Assembly (NCBI GenBank): GCA_963575745.1 | Contig: CAUYUJ010003403.1 | Span: 25,001-52,500 of the forward strand | DNA length: 27,500 nucleotides | Direction of reading: 5' to 3' | DNA from: Prorocentrum cordatum | Taxonomy: Eukaryota; Sar; Dinophyceae; Prorocentrales; Prorocentraceae | Shown: positions 18,621 through 26,924 of the stretch, piece after piece | How positions within the stretch are numbered: the first letter of the stretch is position 1 | How the letters are laid out: the number at the start of each line of letters is the position of its first letter | Notes under the pieces: model-generated | The model's input: only the letters and a program-made list of their open reading frames with translations | What the model was told of the DNA's origin: nothing | Database searches by the model: none | Position numbers and translations under genes: made by a program

Positions 18621-19191
18621 GGTCAGCAAAGCGAACTCGCCAAACCACCCTTGCCCTGGTGGCATGCAGATTGGAGCCACGCATCTTCACGCTACGTTGT
18701 ACCAGGAGACGGAGGAGGGGGTTGGAGGGAGCAGGGGGACGGCGACGCAGGGGCGAGAAGTTGAGGGAGGAAGGCCTCGGCGTGCCGCCGCCCCCCGAAC
18801 TGAGACCTCCAGAAACACCTGGCGTGGAAGCGCCAGGCCCCCGCGCTCCACCTCCCTCGCCCCTCCGCCTCGCCCCCCCCCCTCCCCCCTCTTCGCCCCG
18901 CCCCTGCCTGCGCGCCGCCAACCCTCGGAGGACATCTGGAACCCCCGCGCGCGGGCGGAAGCCCCAGCCCGCCGAGAGTGCACGCCGGAAGCTCGCAAAA
19001 GAGTTGGCCGCCGCCGCCAGCCTCCAGGAGCCCTCGAGAGACACCGCCCTCCCAGGCCCCTCCCGGGGTGCGCCACGGCCAGAATCTCGAAGGCATGCCA
19101 GCCGTGGCGACGGAGGGGCGCCGCTGTGTTGCCAGACCTTCATCGTCGATCCCCCAGCCATTGGATGCTTCGATTTTCAATATGGGGTCCC
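18621..19191. other. GC-rich stretch, no assigned gene
   Basis: Frames are open in several readings, mostly Pro/Arg/Gly-rich, as expected from composition. No repeat of the families above is present. Protein-like sequence appears only near the right end and is described with the next feature. Confidence 0.3.
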
Positions 19192-19773
19192 CCGAAGAGC
19201 CTTCCCCCAGGTCTGGCTTCCCATCTTGAGCATATTTCGTGATCTGATGGCCCGCAGCCCGAACCGTCCCCCCCCGCGGAGGCCGACAGCGGCGCAGCCA
19301 ATCCGTGCCAATTCTTCCCAAGACTTCTGGGTGCCTGGGCCCTCGACCCTCGGCCCCAGCTCTGGGCCTCCTGGATGCGGTCCGAGCAGACGGGGTCGGA
19401 GGATCGCGCCGCATCGCCGATGCATCGCCGACACGGCTCGATGCGGCGCCCGATTTTCTCCGCGCTGGCGTCGCCGATGCGCCGCCGATGCGTCGCCGAT
19501 GCATCGCCGATGCATCGGCGATGCCCCGGCGATGCATGGCGATCCTCCGACCCCATTTGCTCGGACCGCATCCAGGAGGCCTCTGCAAGCTCGGCGCGCC
19601 AGTGGAAGCTCCGGGCCTTCGAGAGCGAGATCGGGCGCATCTTCTCGCCGGGCGAGGCCTCGGACGCGAGGCGCCGCGGCCCGCGGCGCGCGGCCTCGCG
19701 CCCAGCCTCGCGCCCCGCCCCGCCCCACCCCCACTCGACGGGCTCGGTCTGCGGGGCGGCCCGCGGCGCGTAG
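19192..19773 (+). CDS. Possible interrupted reading frame, ends defined by stop only
   Basis: Upstream of the hairpin element the frame reads RAFPQVWLPILSIFRDLMAR and later NSSQDFWVPGPSTLGPSS. Downstream, in a different frame, it reads ASSARQWKLRAFESEIGR followed by IFSPGEASDARRRG, then TAG at 19771-19773. In the downstream piece the codons from TGG AAG to GAC GCG (about 23) almost all end in G or C, as in the FKBP exons. Removing 221 bases (the element plus one TCTG copy) joins the two pieces in frame. The true start is unknown and may lie further left. I recognise no family. It could instead be a MITE inserted in non-coding DNA. Confidence 0.22.
19365..19581. mobile_element. Hairpin element with 43-bp inverted arms and TCTG direct repeats
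   Basis: Left arm 19365-19407 and right arm 19539-19581 are inverted repeats matching at 41 of 43 positions. TCTG lies directly outside both arms (19361-19364 and 19582-19585), a clean 4-bp target duplication. The 131-bp loop is built from CATCGCCGATG repeats, including the palindrome GCCGATGCATCGGC. No protein is encoded. It is either a MITE or an introner-like intron. Confidence 0.8.
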
Positions 19774-19824
19774 CGCGCAGCGCGCGCTCTCGCCCCCCCC
19801 CCCCCCCCGACTTGCTGGTCCCTC

Positions 19825-19921
19825 GCTCCTCCTCGCTCCTCCTCTCCTCCTCGCTCCTCCTCCTCCTCCTCCTCCTCCTCCTCCTCCTCCTCCTCCTCCT
19901 CCTCCTCCTCCTCCTCCTCCC
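19825..19921 (-). repeat. TCC tract 4
   Basis: CTCGCTCCT variants lead into a pure TCC run (19855-19920). Confidence 0.95.
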
Positions 19922-20589
19922 AGTCCTGCTGTGCCTCCTGGCTCTCCGCTCCCGGGAGGGGCGCGCGAGTCGAGGATCGAGGCTTCGCAGTCGGACGGGG
20001 CTCTGGAGTCTGGGGGTCCGGACCACCGAGCTCCGCTGGCCGAGGGCCCGGAGGGGCGCGCGCTGCGCGCCCTGCCTGTGCGGGTGCAGTCGTCCAGGAG
20101 CCGGGCGTTCGCTTCCCCATCGCGGGGTGCATGACCGCCCCCTCCCAAGCAACCTCGCCCTGGCGACGCTCTCCCAGCCTTGGGGATCGGCCGTCGTCAG
20201 GTCGGTCGCCATCCCGCACCAGGGCGGGGCCCTCTACTTGCACGGCGCTCACCCGCCCCCCGTGGGTCCCCCAACCCAAGCCAGCCCGACGTGAACCACG
20301 GACCAGCCAGCCCTCCCTAAACGGGGTTCGCGCGTCAAGATGAACCAGCAAGACCCGCCCCCCCCAAACAACCCGTTTCGAGGTGGCCAGGCGGGCGACC
20401 GCGCACGCAGGCGAAGGTCGAGGGTCGAAGGCGCACGCGGACGCGGGCGGGGTGGGCAGGTCGAAGGCGCGCGGCAGGCGCCGCGCACGCGGGCCGCGAG
20501 CCAGGAGGTGGCGTCACAGTGTGGTCAAACCTCCCTGGCACGTGGTCGCAGCCCCGATGGCCCCGGGCTCTCGCATAGCCCCCCGCCCG
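19922..20589. other. GC-rich stretch with a weak coding signal
   Basis: A + strand frame just after the TCC tract reads GGPDHRAPLAEGPEGRALRA and LPVRVQSSRSRAFASPSRGA, then stops at 20131-20133. An ATG at 20340 (MNQQDPPPPNNPF) opens another frame that runs through the C tract. Neither has a recognisable family. GAAGGCGCACGCGG-like short repeats lie at 20400-20500. Confidence 0.2.
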
Positions 20590-20619
20590 CCCCCCCCCCC
20601 CCCCCCCCCCCCCCCCCCC
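20590..20619 (+). repeat. Run of 30 C
   Basis: An unbroken homopolymer of about 30 C (possibly affected by sequencing), in a wider C-rich stretch. The other strand could form a quadruplex. Confidence 0.9.
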
Positions 20620-20911
20620 ACCGTCCCCCCCCCATGCCCAGCCGTCCGAGCTTTCGACCACGCAGCTCGCGCGAGGGCCCGTCGGCAAAGTCAGGTCGAG
20701 CACAGCTGGCAGAGGGGCTCGAGACAGCGGCAGGGTGGGAGAGCGCGGCGGGGCAGGGACGCCTGACGCGAGCCTGGTGGAGAGTCCAATCCTCCACGCT
20801 CTGCTTGGGTACCGCCTGGATCGTTCGCAGGCCCCGCGCCGCTCGGAGTCCGCCTGGATTGGGCCCGAGCGACCGCACCGCGCGAAGGCCAGATGTGATG
20901 GCCGCCGTGAC

Positions 20912-20994
20912 GGCTTAACATTTGGCGAGGCTTAACATTTGGCGAGGCTTAACATTTGGCCGCACCATTCGTGCCCAGGCTTAACATTTGGCGA
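20912..20994 (+). repeat. 17-bp repeat GGCTTAACATTTGGCGA, four copies
   Basis: Copies start at 20912, 20929, 20946 (truncated after GGC) and 20978. The first three are in tandem; the fourth follows a 17-bp spacer. They are AT-richer than their surroundings. Confidence 0.95.
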
Positions 20995-21233
20995 GGGGCT
21001 TCTCGGGGCCACGCGAGAAGGCCCCGATCCAATCCCAAAAGAGCCACGAGGGCGCGCCTCCACGGCGCGCTTGGCGTCGACGGCCCGCGCTCCAGGCGCC
21101 AAGCCTGTGGCCTGCCTTCGCCAGCAGGTTCACGACTTCGGGCAGCTGCTCACCTCTGGTCGAACTGCGCGGCAAGCGGTCGTCTGGCCAGCGCCAAACG
21201 GCCTCTGGCGCCTGGCAATGCCGTACCACCTGC

Positions 21234-21440
21234 TCCTCGCTCCTCCTCCTCCTCCTCCTCCTCCTCCTCCTCCTCCTCCTTCTCCCTCCTCCTCCTCCTT
21301 CTCCTCCTCCTCTGCTGCTGCTGCTCCTCCTCCTCCTCCTCCTCGCTCCTCCTCCTCCTCCTCCTCCTCCTCCTCCTCCTCCTCTCCCTCCTCCTTCTCC
21401 TCCTCCTCCTCCTCCTCCTCCGCCTCCGCCTTCTCCTCCA
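21234..21440 (-). repeat. TCC tract 5
   Basis: TCC tract with TGC and CTT interruptions. The preceding 20995-21233 is GC-rich mixed sequence without a supported gene. Confidence 0.95.
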
Positions 21441-21635
21441 GGGGTTCGGGGCCACGGGTCCCCCCCCGCCCTCCTGGGCTGCTGCCCCCTGGGCCCTAAG
21501 CTACGTAACTCCTTCACGCTTCGCGCATCACCACCGGCCCATCCAGAAAAGCGAGGCCCAGACGAGGTGCCCTCAGATCCAGGGGTAAAGGGGTTAGGGT
21601 GGAGGGTTTCTCCGGAGGGCTTAGGCGACCCGTCC

Positions 21636-21880
21636 ACCTCCTCGCTCCTCCTCGCTCCTCCTCGCTCCTCTCCCTCCTCTCGCTCCTCGCTCCTCCTCGC
21701 TCCTCCTCGCTCCCTCCTCCTCGCTCCTCTCTCTCTCCTCCTCCTCCTCCTCCTCCTCCTCCTCCCTCCTCCTCCTCCTCCCTCCTCCTCTCCTCCTCCT
21801 CCTCCTCCTCCTCCTCCTCCTCCTCCTCCTCCTCCTCCTCCTCCTCCTCCTCCTCCTCCTCCTCCTCCCTCCTCCTCCTC
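21636..21880 (-). repeat. TCC tract 6
   Basis: CTCGCTCCTC variants to about 21735, then nearly pure TCC. The 21441-21635 spacer includes a GCCCATCCAGAAAA-type motif (about 21537) also seen near 316 and 6488. Confidence 0.95.
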
Positions 21881-21924
21881 TTCGGGTCACTTGCGGCCCC
21901 GGGGGAAACCGTGCAGTTTAGGGT

Positions 21925-22195
21925 GAGGGGTAAGCCCCTCCCCGAAGGGGGAAGAGGGAGGGGTTGGAAGAGAAACCGCCCCAGACCACCTCCTACGCCC
22001 CCAGATCCCCGACGTCATGATTTTTTCATGACGTGGACCCCCAGAGACGTCGACCCATTCCCCAAGACCGGTTTTTCATCCTGAGTCGTTTTCTGACGGT
22101 CCCAAGGGCCGGTTCGGGCCTCCAGAGGCCGAAAATTAGGAAAGACCTCACGTTACGATTTTTCCATTGCCCGAGGGGGGTCTGGGCCCAGAGGG
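21925..22195 (-). repeat. R4 block and dispersed repeat R7, reverse copy
   Basis: R4 (21925-22010, read on +) has CCCCTCCCCGAAGGGGGAAG, GGTTGGAAGAGAAACCGCC and CAGACCACC. R7 (22035-22195) is the reverse-complement partner of 12585-12735, with CGACCCATTCCCCAAGACCGG, TTTTTCATCCTGAGTCG, GGCCGAAAATTAGG and CCCGAGGGGGGTCTGGG. Confidence 0.6.
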
Positions 22196-22626
22196 CTGGT
22201 GGGATCATAGCACGCGGCTGTGTTGCCCGACGGGCGGGGCAGCCGTCGTGTGCCGCGTCGCCCCCCCGTCGGACGTGGAGGGCCCAGCCTCGGCTCTGTG
22301 TTTCTGTGCGCGCTGGCGCGGCGCCCCCCCCCCCTCGGGGGGTTGCCCGCCGCTGGGCTCTCCCGCGCCCCTGAAGGGGAGATTCTGGTGCTGGTGGGCC
22401 TGGGAGGCCACCTGGGGGCAACGATAAGGGGGGGGGGGGGGACAGGCACACAGCGGGGGCCCCTGCCAAGAGACACCTCGCTTGCCTCCAGGGTGCCCTG
22501 GGCTCCCTGGGTTTCGATGGCTTTGCCGTGGAGATCGCGGCGCTCCAACACCAAAGATCAATGATCGCCCTGGGGTCTCAGGGTTGGGTTTCTTCTGGAA
22601 GGTTTCTTGTGGTCGGGCTTTTACTA
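22196..22626. other. GC-rich stretch, no supported gene
   Basis: Open frames on both strands without a family signature. GGGGGCAACGATAAGGGGG at about 22416-22434 matches the outer end of the small inverted-repeat elements and may be a solitary terminus. Confidence 0.3.
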
Positions 22627-22810
22627 TAGGGGGGATGCATCGACACGCAATCGCCCATTGATCGCCGATAAGAGCCCGATAGCCCCAACCCGCCCAGGGA
22701 GGTGCGGATTCACCATCAGGGGCCTACCTATCGCCGATCAATCGGCGATGTATCACCGATTCCAGGTCGATGCATCCCCCCCTATGCCAGCCCCTTCCTA
22801 TCTTTGCCCC
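22627..22810 (-). mobile_element. Small inverted-repeat (MITE-like) element, copy B
   Basis: Inner ends GGGGGGATGCATCGAC (22629-22644) and GTCGATGCATCCCCCC (about 22766-22781) are a perfect 16-bp inverted repeat. The core contains ATCGCCGATCAATCGGCGAT, a perfect hairpin with a 2-base loop. The right outer part ends CCTATCTTTGCCCC, a variant of the CCTATCGTTGCCCC of copy C. The core aligns with copies A and C. Confidence 0.75.
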
Positions 22811-23017
22811 TCGCCACTTCCGGTCTTGTCCCTGAGAACGTAGCCCCCTTCCTGCTCCTGCCTCTCCCCCCTGCAACCTCTACAATTGCACAATATGAAC
22901 ACTACTCTCCTCTCTCCCCTGAGTACGTCCGGAAGGTGTTCAACCCCTCTCCTCGCATTTTTTTGTACACAGGATGCCCGGGAGTTGGGTTTTTGTTTTT
23001 TTGTTCAAGATGTTGAT

Positions 23018-23093
23018 CCCGCTGCAACGCTGGCCTCATGTCCGCGCTTCCGCTCGTTCCGAATCGTGCTCCCGCTGTAGCGCTGGCGTCATT
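23018..23093 (+). repeat. 53-bp partial tandem duplication
   Basis: CCCGCTGCAACGCTGGCCTCAT at 23018 recurs as CCCGCTGTAGCGCTGGCGTCAT at 23071. The DNA before it (22811-23017) is AT-richer, with TTTTTTT runs and no supported gene. Confidence 0.7.
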
Positions 23094-23099
23094 CTTTCC

Positions 23100-23415
23100 A
23101 GTGCCATGCCACGGCATGTAATGCAATGCAATGCTATGTTGTGTTGCGCTTTGCGATGCCATACCTTCAGTTGCAATGCTAGGATATGCAGTGCTTGACT
23201 ACGCAGTTCCACGCCATGCTATGCCGTGCTTCGCTTTGATATTCAACGCCATTCTAGGCCATTTTTTGTTCTATGCCGCTGTGCGATGTTATCCTTTGCG
23301 TTGCAATGCTTTGTGATGCAATTCTTCACTACGCAACGTTACGCCATCCTATGACACATTACGCTCTGCCGTGCTCTTTTACGCCCTGCTATGCCGTGCT
23401 CTACGATGCATCGCG
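23100..23415 (+). repeat. Degenerate pentanucleotide repeat, about 315 bp
   Basis: The sequence falls into five-base words ending mostly in YGC or TGC (such as TATGC, CGTGC, TTTGC, GATGC, TACGC) with the phase kept over long sections. Few words are identical, so the unit is recognisable by its period more than by its sequence. Confidence 0.75.
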
Positions 23416-23699
23416 CACCCTCTCGGTATCATTGCCCTGCTCGACATCCGACTGTGCGAATAGAGTGGAGATCTGCGCGATGGTAAGGGACGGGAGGGAG
23501 GGGTAGGACGTCATATATGACGCGAGCGCACTTAGCTTGTCCTCCTCCCCCTCTCCCTCCCCCCTCCATTCTCCGTTCCATCCTGTCCCTCGCCCTCTTC
23601 CCCCTCACCCTCCGCCTTCGCCTTGTCCCCCTTCCCATCTTCTCCTCGTATCTGGCTGTAGCGGCCTCCGGCCTGTGATGCCGATGTGTGGCGCTCCCG
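23416..23699. other. Spacer with a pyrimidine-rich section
   Basis: Mixed DNA, then CCTCCCCCTC-type sequence at about 23540-23660. No gene is supported. Confidence 0.35.
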
Positions 23700-24345
23700 A
23701 CGTCATTTGGATGGCCGCTGGCTGGCCGTTGGCGCGCGGGAGCGTACCGGACCGCCCCTCCCCCCCCTCCAGAGCCACCCTGGCGTCCGCCTCCCTGCAG
23801 AGCGGAGCTGAAGTGCTGACGCTCGCGCGCGGGAGCGTATTGCAGTACGGCGGAGCTCAATCTCAGCCCATCGCCCTCCCCCGTGGAACCGCCGCGGCGC
23901 TCTTCCCCAGCAGACCCCCAGACTGAAACTCTCGCGCCAGAGCGGAGTGAATGCCCCCCTCCCCCAGCCCTCCTCCCCTCCCCTGCAGAGCCGTCCCGCC
24001 CCCCCCCGCCCGCCCCTGTTTCCCCCCAAGCTGAAAGTCGCGTGCGAGAGTGGAACGGGAGGAGGGAGGAGGGAGGAGGGAGGAGAGAGGAGGGAGGAGG
24101 GGGACCTTCTCCCAAGCTGAAACACGCGCGCGGGACCACAGAGCGTGCTGAACGCACCCCCCCCTCTTCCCCCCCTGCCCCGGCATGGCCCCCCGGCGCC
24201 CTTTAGGAGCTCAATCTCTCCGAGCTTTTTCTAAAGCTGAATCTCGCGCGCAAGACCAGAACTTGGGAGACCCTCTCGCAAGCTGAAGCTCGCTTGCGGG
24301 CACACTGAACGCCCCCTCCCCCCTGCCCCGGCAGAGCCACCCTGA
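23700..24345 (+). repeat. Degenerate repeat with AAGCTGAAACTCGCGCGCGGGA motif
   Basis: Blocks resembling AAGCTGAAACTCGCGCGCGG occur around 23808, 23920, 24018, 24115, 24233 and 24280. Most are followed by GAGTGAATGCCCCC or CTGAACGCCCCC and a C-rich stretch with CAGAGCCACCCTG-like ends. Unit length varies from about 50 to 120 bp. Confidence 0.6.
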
Positions 24346-24665
24346 CTTCTTTCCTCCCTTTGCTTCTCGTACGGCCTAGGCCCCCAGGCAGCCAGTTCTA
24401 CTGCCCCGAGAGAACTCATGTGTGCCATGTTTTGCTCAAAGCGGTCTGCAGTGCGACAGCTTCGGCCGCAAGCGCGGATCTGCATCCTCTTACTCCTCCT
24501 CTTCCCTCTTCCTCGTGCCTCCGCCTCCCTCCTGCCTGCTCCTCGCCCCGCCTTCCCCCCCCGTCACCGCCTCTCTTCTTCTGGCTCCCGTGCTCCGCGC
24601 GGTGCTCTTTCTTTCCCGCCCCGTGCCCCTCAGGAGGGAACAAAAACACACAGACACACTTAATC
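24346..24665. other. Spacer with CT-rich DNA
   Basis: Mostly CCTC/CTTC-rich sequence (24485-24620). Frames are open but of low complexity. No gene is supported. Confidence 0.35.
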
Positions 24666-24667
24666 GT

Positions 24668-24757
24668 CGATTCCCCAGAGAATGTGGAAAAGTATGGGAA
24701 GTGGGGGGGAAGACAAAAACCCAGAGAATATGGGAAAATATGGGGAATCATGTTATT
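24668..24757 (+). repeat. Approximate 51-bp tandem duplication, purine-rich
   Basis: CCCCAGAGAATGTGGAAAAG at about 24673 and CCCAGAGAATATGGGAAAAT at about 24721 align with the following TATGGG and GGGAA blocks. Confidence 0.7.
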
Positions 24758-25221
24758 CGTGTCTATTTATTTGTGTGTCCCAGGGCCCCTTCAGCCCCCC
24801 TTCCACCCTTTCTTCCCGGCAGACATGCGAAGCTGGGAAGGAGCTGCCCTCACCGATTGTCTGTGATGAAGACCTCCATCTCGTGTCTCCTCCACCAGTC
24901 CACGAACTCTTATCTTTATCTCTGAAGACCCTCGCCGAGGGACTGGTGGGAAATACGATACTGACAACAACGCTGCCATCGCCGAGGATCCGTGGTCGCC
25001 TCAACAACCTGTGGACGTCGTCGTCTGGATATGCCGCCCAAATCCCACGCGAGTTGAGCAGCTATGGCGAATACCTGGTTGGTCTATTTCAAGACGCCGC
25101 TTCCGCCCACGTGATGAGGAAGCCGTCCTCCTCCACCATACTTTCTCCGCCCCATCCTGGAAAGATAGCCTTGCCTGAATCAGAATGGGCAGGCGAGATA
25201 GATAAGCAACGATGGATTTAA
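24682..25221 (+). CDS. Hypothetical reading frame, 179 codons
   Basis: ATG at 24682 opens a frame to TAA at 25219-25221. The first part overlaps the purine-rich duplication. From about 24820 the sequence is unique, less GC-rich than the surroundings and still open, with segments such as LKTLAEGLVGNTILTTTLP and ELSSYGEYLVGLFQDAASAH. The antisense strand has stops in the matching region, which favours the + strand. No signal peptide, repeat or family motif is recognisable. Its moderate GC is unlike the FKBP exons, so it may be non-coding or a remnant of a transferred or mobile sequence. It lies about 340 bases upstream of the FKBP gene on the same strand. Confidence 0.22.
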   Translation: MWKSMGSGGEDKNPENMGKYGESCYSCLFICVSQGPFSPPSTLSSRQTCEAGKELPSPIVCDEDLHLVSPPPVHELLSLSLKTLAEGLVGNTILTTTLPSPRIRGRLNNLWTSSSGYAAQIPRELSSYGEYLVGLFQDAASAHVMRKPSSSTILSPPHPGKIALPESEWAGEIDKQRWI

Positions 25222-25387
25222 TACCCAGGCATGGCAGTGGCCGTTGAACGCGGCCCGCAGGCTTGCGAGCGGCAAGAGCGACCGAAGTGTGATACTCCTC
25301 CTGTGCGGGCTGGAGAACTATTTCAGATCTACCATTCGGACCTCTTGCAGCAATGCAGATTCAGGATGTGCACATGATGAATCTGAT

Positions 25388-25468
25388 CTCATTCCTTCCC
25401 TCCTCATTCCCCCCTTTTCGCTTCCTCCCTCTCCTCCGCTCCCTCCGCCCCTTCCCTCTCCTGGCCAG
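25388..25468 (+). promoter_or_regulatory. Pyrimidine tract and AG acceptor upstream of FKBP
   Basis: About 75 bases of almost pure C and T end in CTGGCCAG at 25461-25468, 94 bases before the FKBP ATG. This is the layout of a 3' splice site. In a dinoflagellate or euglenid it would most simply be the spliced-leader trans-splicing acceptor for this mRNA. A second AG at about 25528 (CCGTAG) is possible. The leader itself is not visible here, so this is inferred. Confidence 0.4.
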
Positions 25469-25562
25469 GGGATTGGCGATCCTCACCGGGTGCATGCGCG
25501 CGCGGCGCACGCTGGTTGGTCTGCGACCGTAGACGGCCGACCTCGGACCCCCTCCTCGTGCC

Positions 25563-26675
25563 ATGGGCGTGCAGGTGCAGACGGTGGAGCCCGGCGACGG
25601 GCGCACGTACCCGAAGCCGGGTGACAAGCTGCAGATGCACTACGTGGGCAAGATCGCCGCCACTGGCCAGAAGATCGACTCGTCGGTCGATATCACGAGT
25701 GGCAAACGCTGCCATACATTTCTTCATTGAAGGGCCCTCGTCGCCATGGCCAGATTCGCCTCCCAGGTCCTCGTCGGAGCGCACCTTGGGACACGTCGGG
25801 GGTGGGCGATTTTGATACTCGGGACCCAGACCAGGATCCAGGATCCAGGCAACCAGCGTCGCGGACAAAAATCATGACGAGGACGTTTTCTTGTTCAATT
25901 TCGGCGTCCCAGGGCTAAGTTTAGGATCGCGAGCCTTGCAAAAAAAGAGTTAATCGTCCCGCGGCGAAGAACTGCTCCCAGAGATAGGGTCGAGGTCAGT
26001 GTGCACTTCGATCCGACCGGCCAGTTCGACAAGACTCCGACCAGCCAGTTCGATCCGACCGTCCAGTTCGATCCGACCGGCCACTTCGATCCGACGGGTC
26101 AATATGACATCGCTGCTGGCCAGTTCGATAAGGTTTTCTTCCGATCTTCCGACGATCCGACGCGGTCCGATGTCTGCACGCCGATGTTGTGCTTCTTGGC
26201 GCAGCCGATCCGCTTCGATTCCGACTCCGTGCCGATGCAGCTCGATCCGGCGCACATTTCGATTCGATGCGGCTTCCCGATTCGATGCTGACTGATCCTG
26301 GACATCGGTGGCCTGGGAGCCCGACGCCCTCGTGGCCTGGGCTGCCTCACCGCGGATGCACTCAAGACGCCGCTCGGTGCGACCGAGGGACTGCGGACTG
26401 CTGTCGAGCGTCGCGTCTGGGCCGCGAGGGGGCGCGCGGTTGGCCACGTGTTTGTCGCTCGTGGCGATCGGGGGATCCCCTTCCGCTTCCAGATCGGCGT
26501 CGGGCAGGTGATCAAGGGCTGGGACGAGGGCGTCCTGAGGATGTCGCTGGGGGAGAAGGCCGTCCTGACCATCCCGTCGGACCACGCCTACGGGGCGCGC
26601 GGCGCCGGCGGCTCCATCCCGCCGAACACCGACCTCGTCTTCGAGGTGCAGCTGCTCAAGATCAGCCCCTTCTGA
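25563..26675 (+). CDS. FKBP12-type peptidyl-prolyl cis-trans isomerase, two exons
   Basis: This gene encodes a single-domain FK506-binding protein, a cytosolic-type prolyl isomerase that catalyses cis-trans isomerisation of X-Pro bonds. Exon 1 is 25563 to about 25691 and exon 2 about 26469 to 26675 (TGA at 26673-26675). The joined product is about 111 residues; human FKBP12 has 108. It starts [18 protein letters not shown], very close to animal and fungal FKBP12. Next come the DSSVD turn (about 39-43), [19 protein letters not shown] (about 47-65, with the pocket Trp at 61), HAYGARG (about 82-88, pocket Tyr at 84), [11 protein letters not shown] (93-103) and LLK near the C-terminus. Human Phe36 is Ile38 here, and the 80s-loop His is absent. 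There is no signal peptide or TPR extension. Codons end almost always in G or C. The ATG context is GTGCCATGG. The exon boundary is set by FKBP alignment, not by GT-AG sites. The family call is secure; the exact splice point is not. Confidence 0.93.
25692..26468 (+). other. Intron of the FKBP gene with paired ends and no GT-AG
   Basis: Removing 777 bases restores FKBP alignment without insertion or deletion (DSSVD joined to RGIPF). The junction may slide within a CGAT present at both edges (25688-25691 and 26465-26468); the coordinates given keep the left copy. No allowed position gives an intron ending in AG. Just inside the edges, CACGAGTGGCAAAC (25694-25707) can pair with GTTTGTCGCTCGTG (26450-26463). 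Twelve of 14 positions are Watson-Crick, and the other two are G-U in RNA. Reading through from exon 1 reaches TGA at 25728-25730. This resembles introner insertions with inverted ends and a target duplication, and also the nonconventional introns of euglenids. Confidence 0.75.
26004..26133 (+). repeat. 18-bp tandem repeat inside the FKBP intron
   Basis: Units of the form CAGTTCGATCCGACCGGC run at 26004, 26046, 26064 and 26082. Longer variant units lie at 26022 (24 bp) and 26100 (21 bp), and a partial unit starts at 26121. Because most unit lengths are multiples of three, a long antisense reading frame passes through. I read it as intronic and not coding. Confidence 0.8.
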
Positions 26676-26924
26676 GGGGGCGCTGCTCCGCTGCTCGCCG
26701 CCGCGTGGCGCGGGCGGGCGAGCAGCCGGGCCCGCCTCCGCGCGGCCTGCGGCGGCCGCGGTGGCCCTCCCCCGCGGCCGTCGCTCGCCGTGCCGGGCGC
26801 GGGGGCCGCCGCGCGGTGCTGGCGGCGCCGGGCGCGCTGCTTCTCGCGCCCTCGAGGGTGCAGCCGCTTCGGGACCACCCGCGGCGCTCGAGGCGCCGGA
26901 TCGCGGGCCCCGCCCCATGTCCCA
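26676..26924 (+). other. Probable FKBP 3' untranslated region
   Basis: This is extremely GC-rich sequence directly after the FKBP stop codon, without tandem repeats. I see no AATAAA-type signal and no supported second gene. It ends at the left terminus of a small inverted-repeat element. Confidence 0.4.

Noticed and set aside
20340-20918. ATG-initiated 192-codon frame (MNQQDPPPPNNPF...) as a gene
   Set aside because: It runs through a 30-base C homopolymer and low-complexity GC-rich DNA, and no family is recognisable.
26427-26675. Canonical AG acceptor at 26427-26428 for FKBP exon 2
   Set aside because: It would add about 12 residues between the DSS turn and PFRF, and would need a donor inside the DSS codons. 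The CGAT-flanked model gives a gap-free FKBP alignment. It is kept as the alternative that would refute the nonconventional model.
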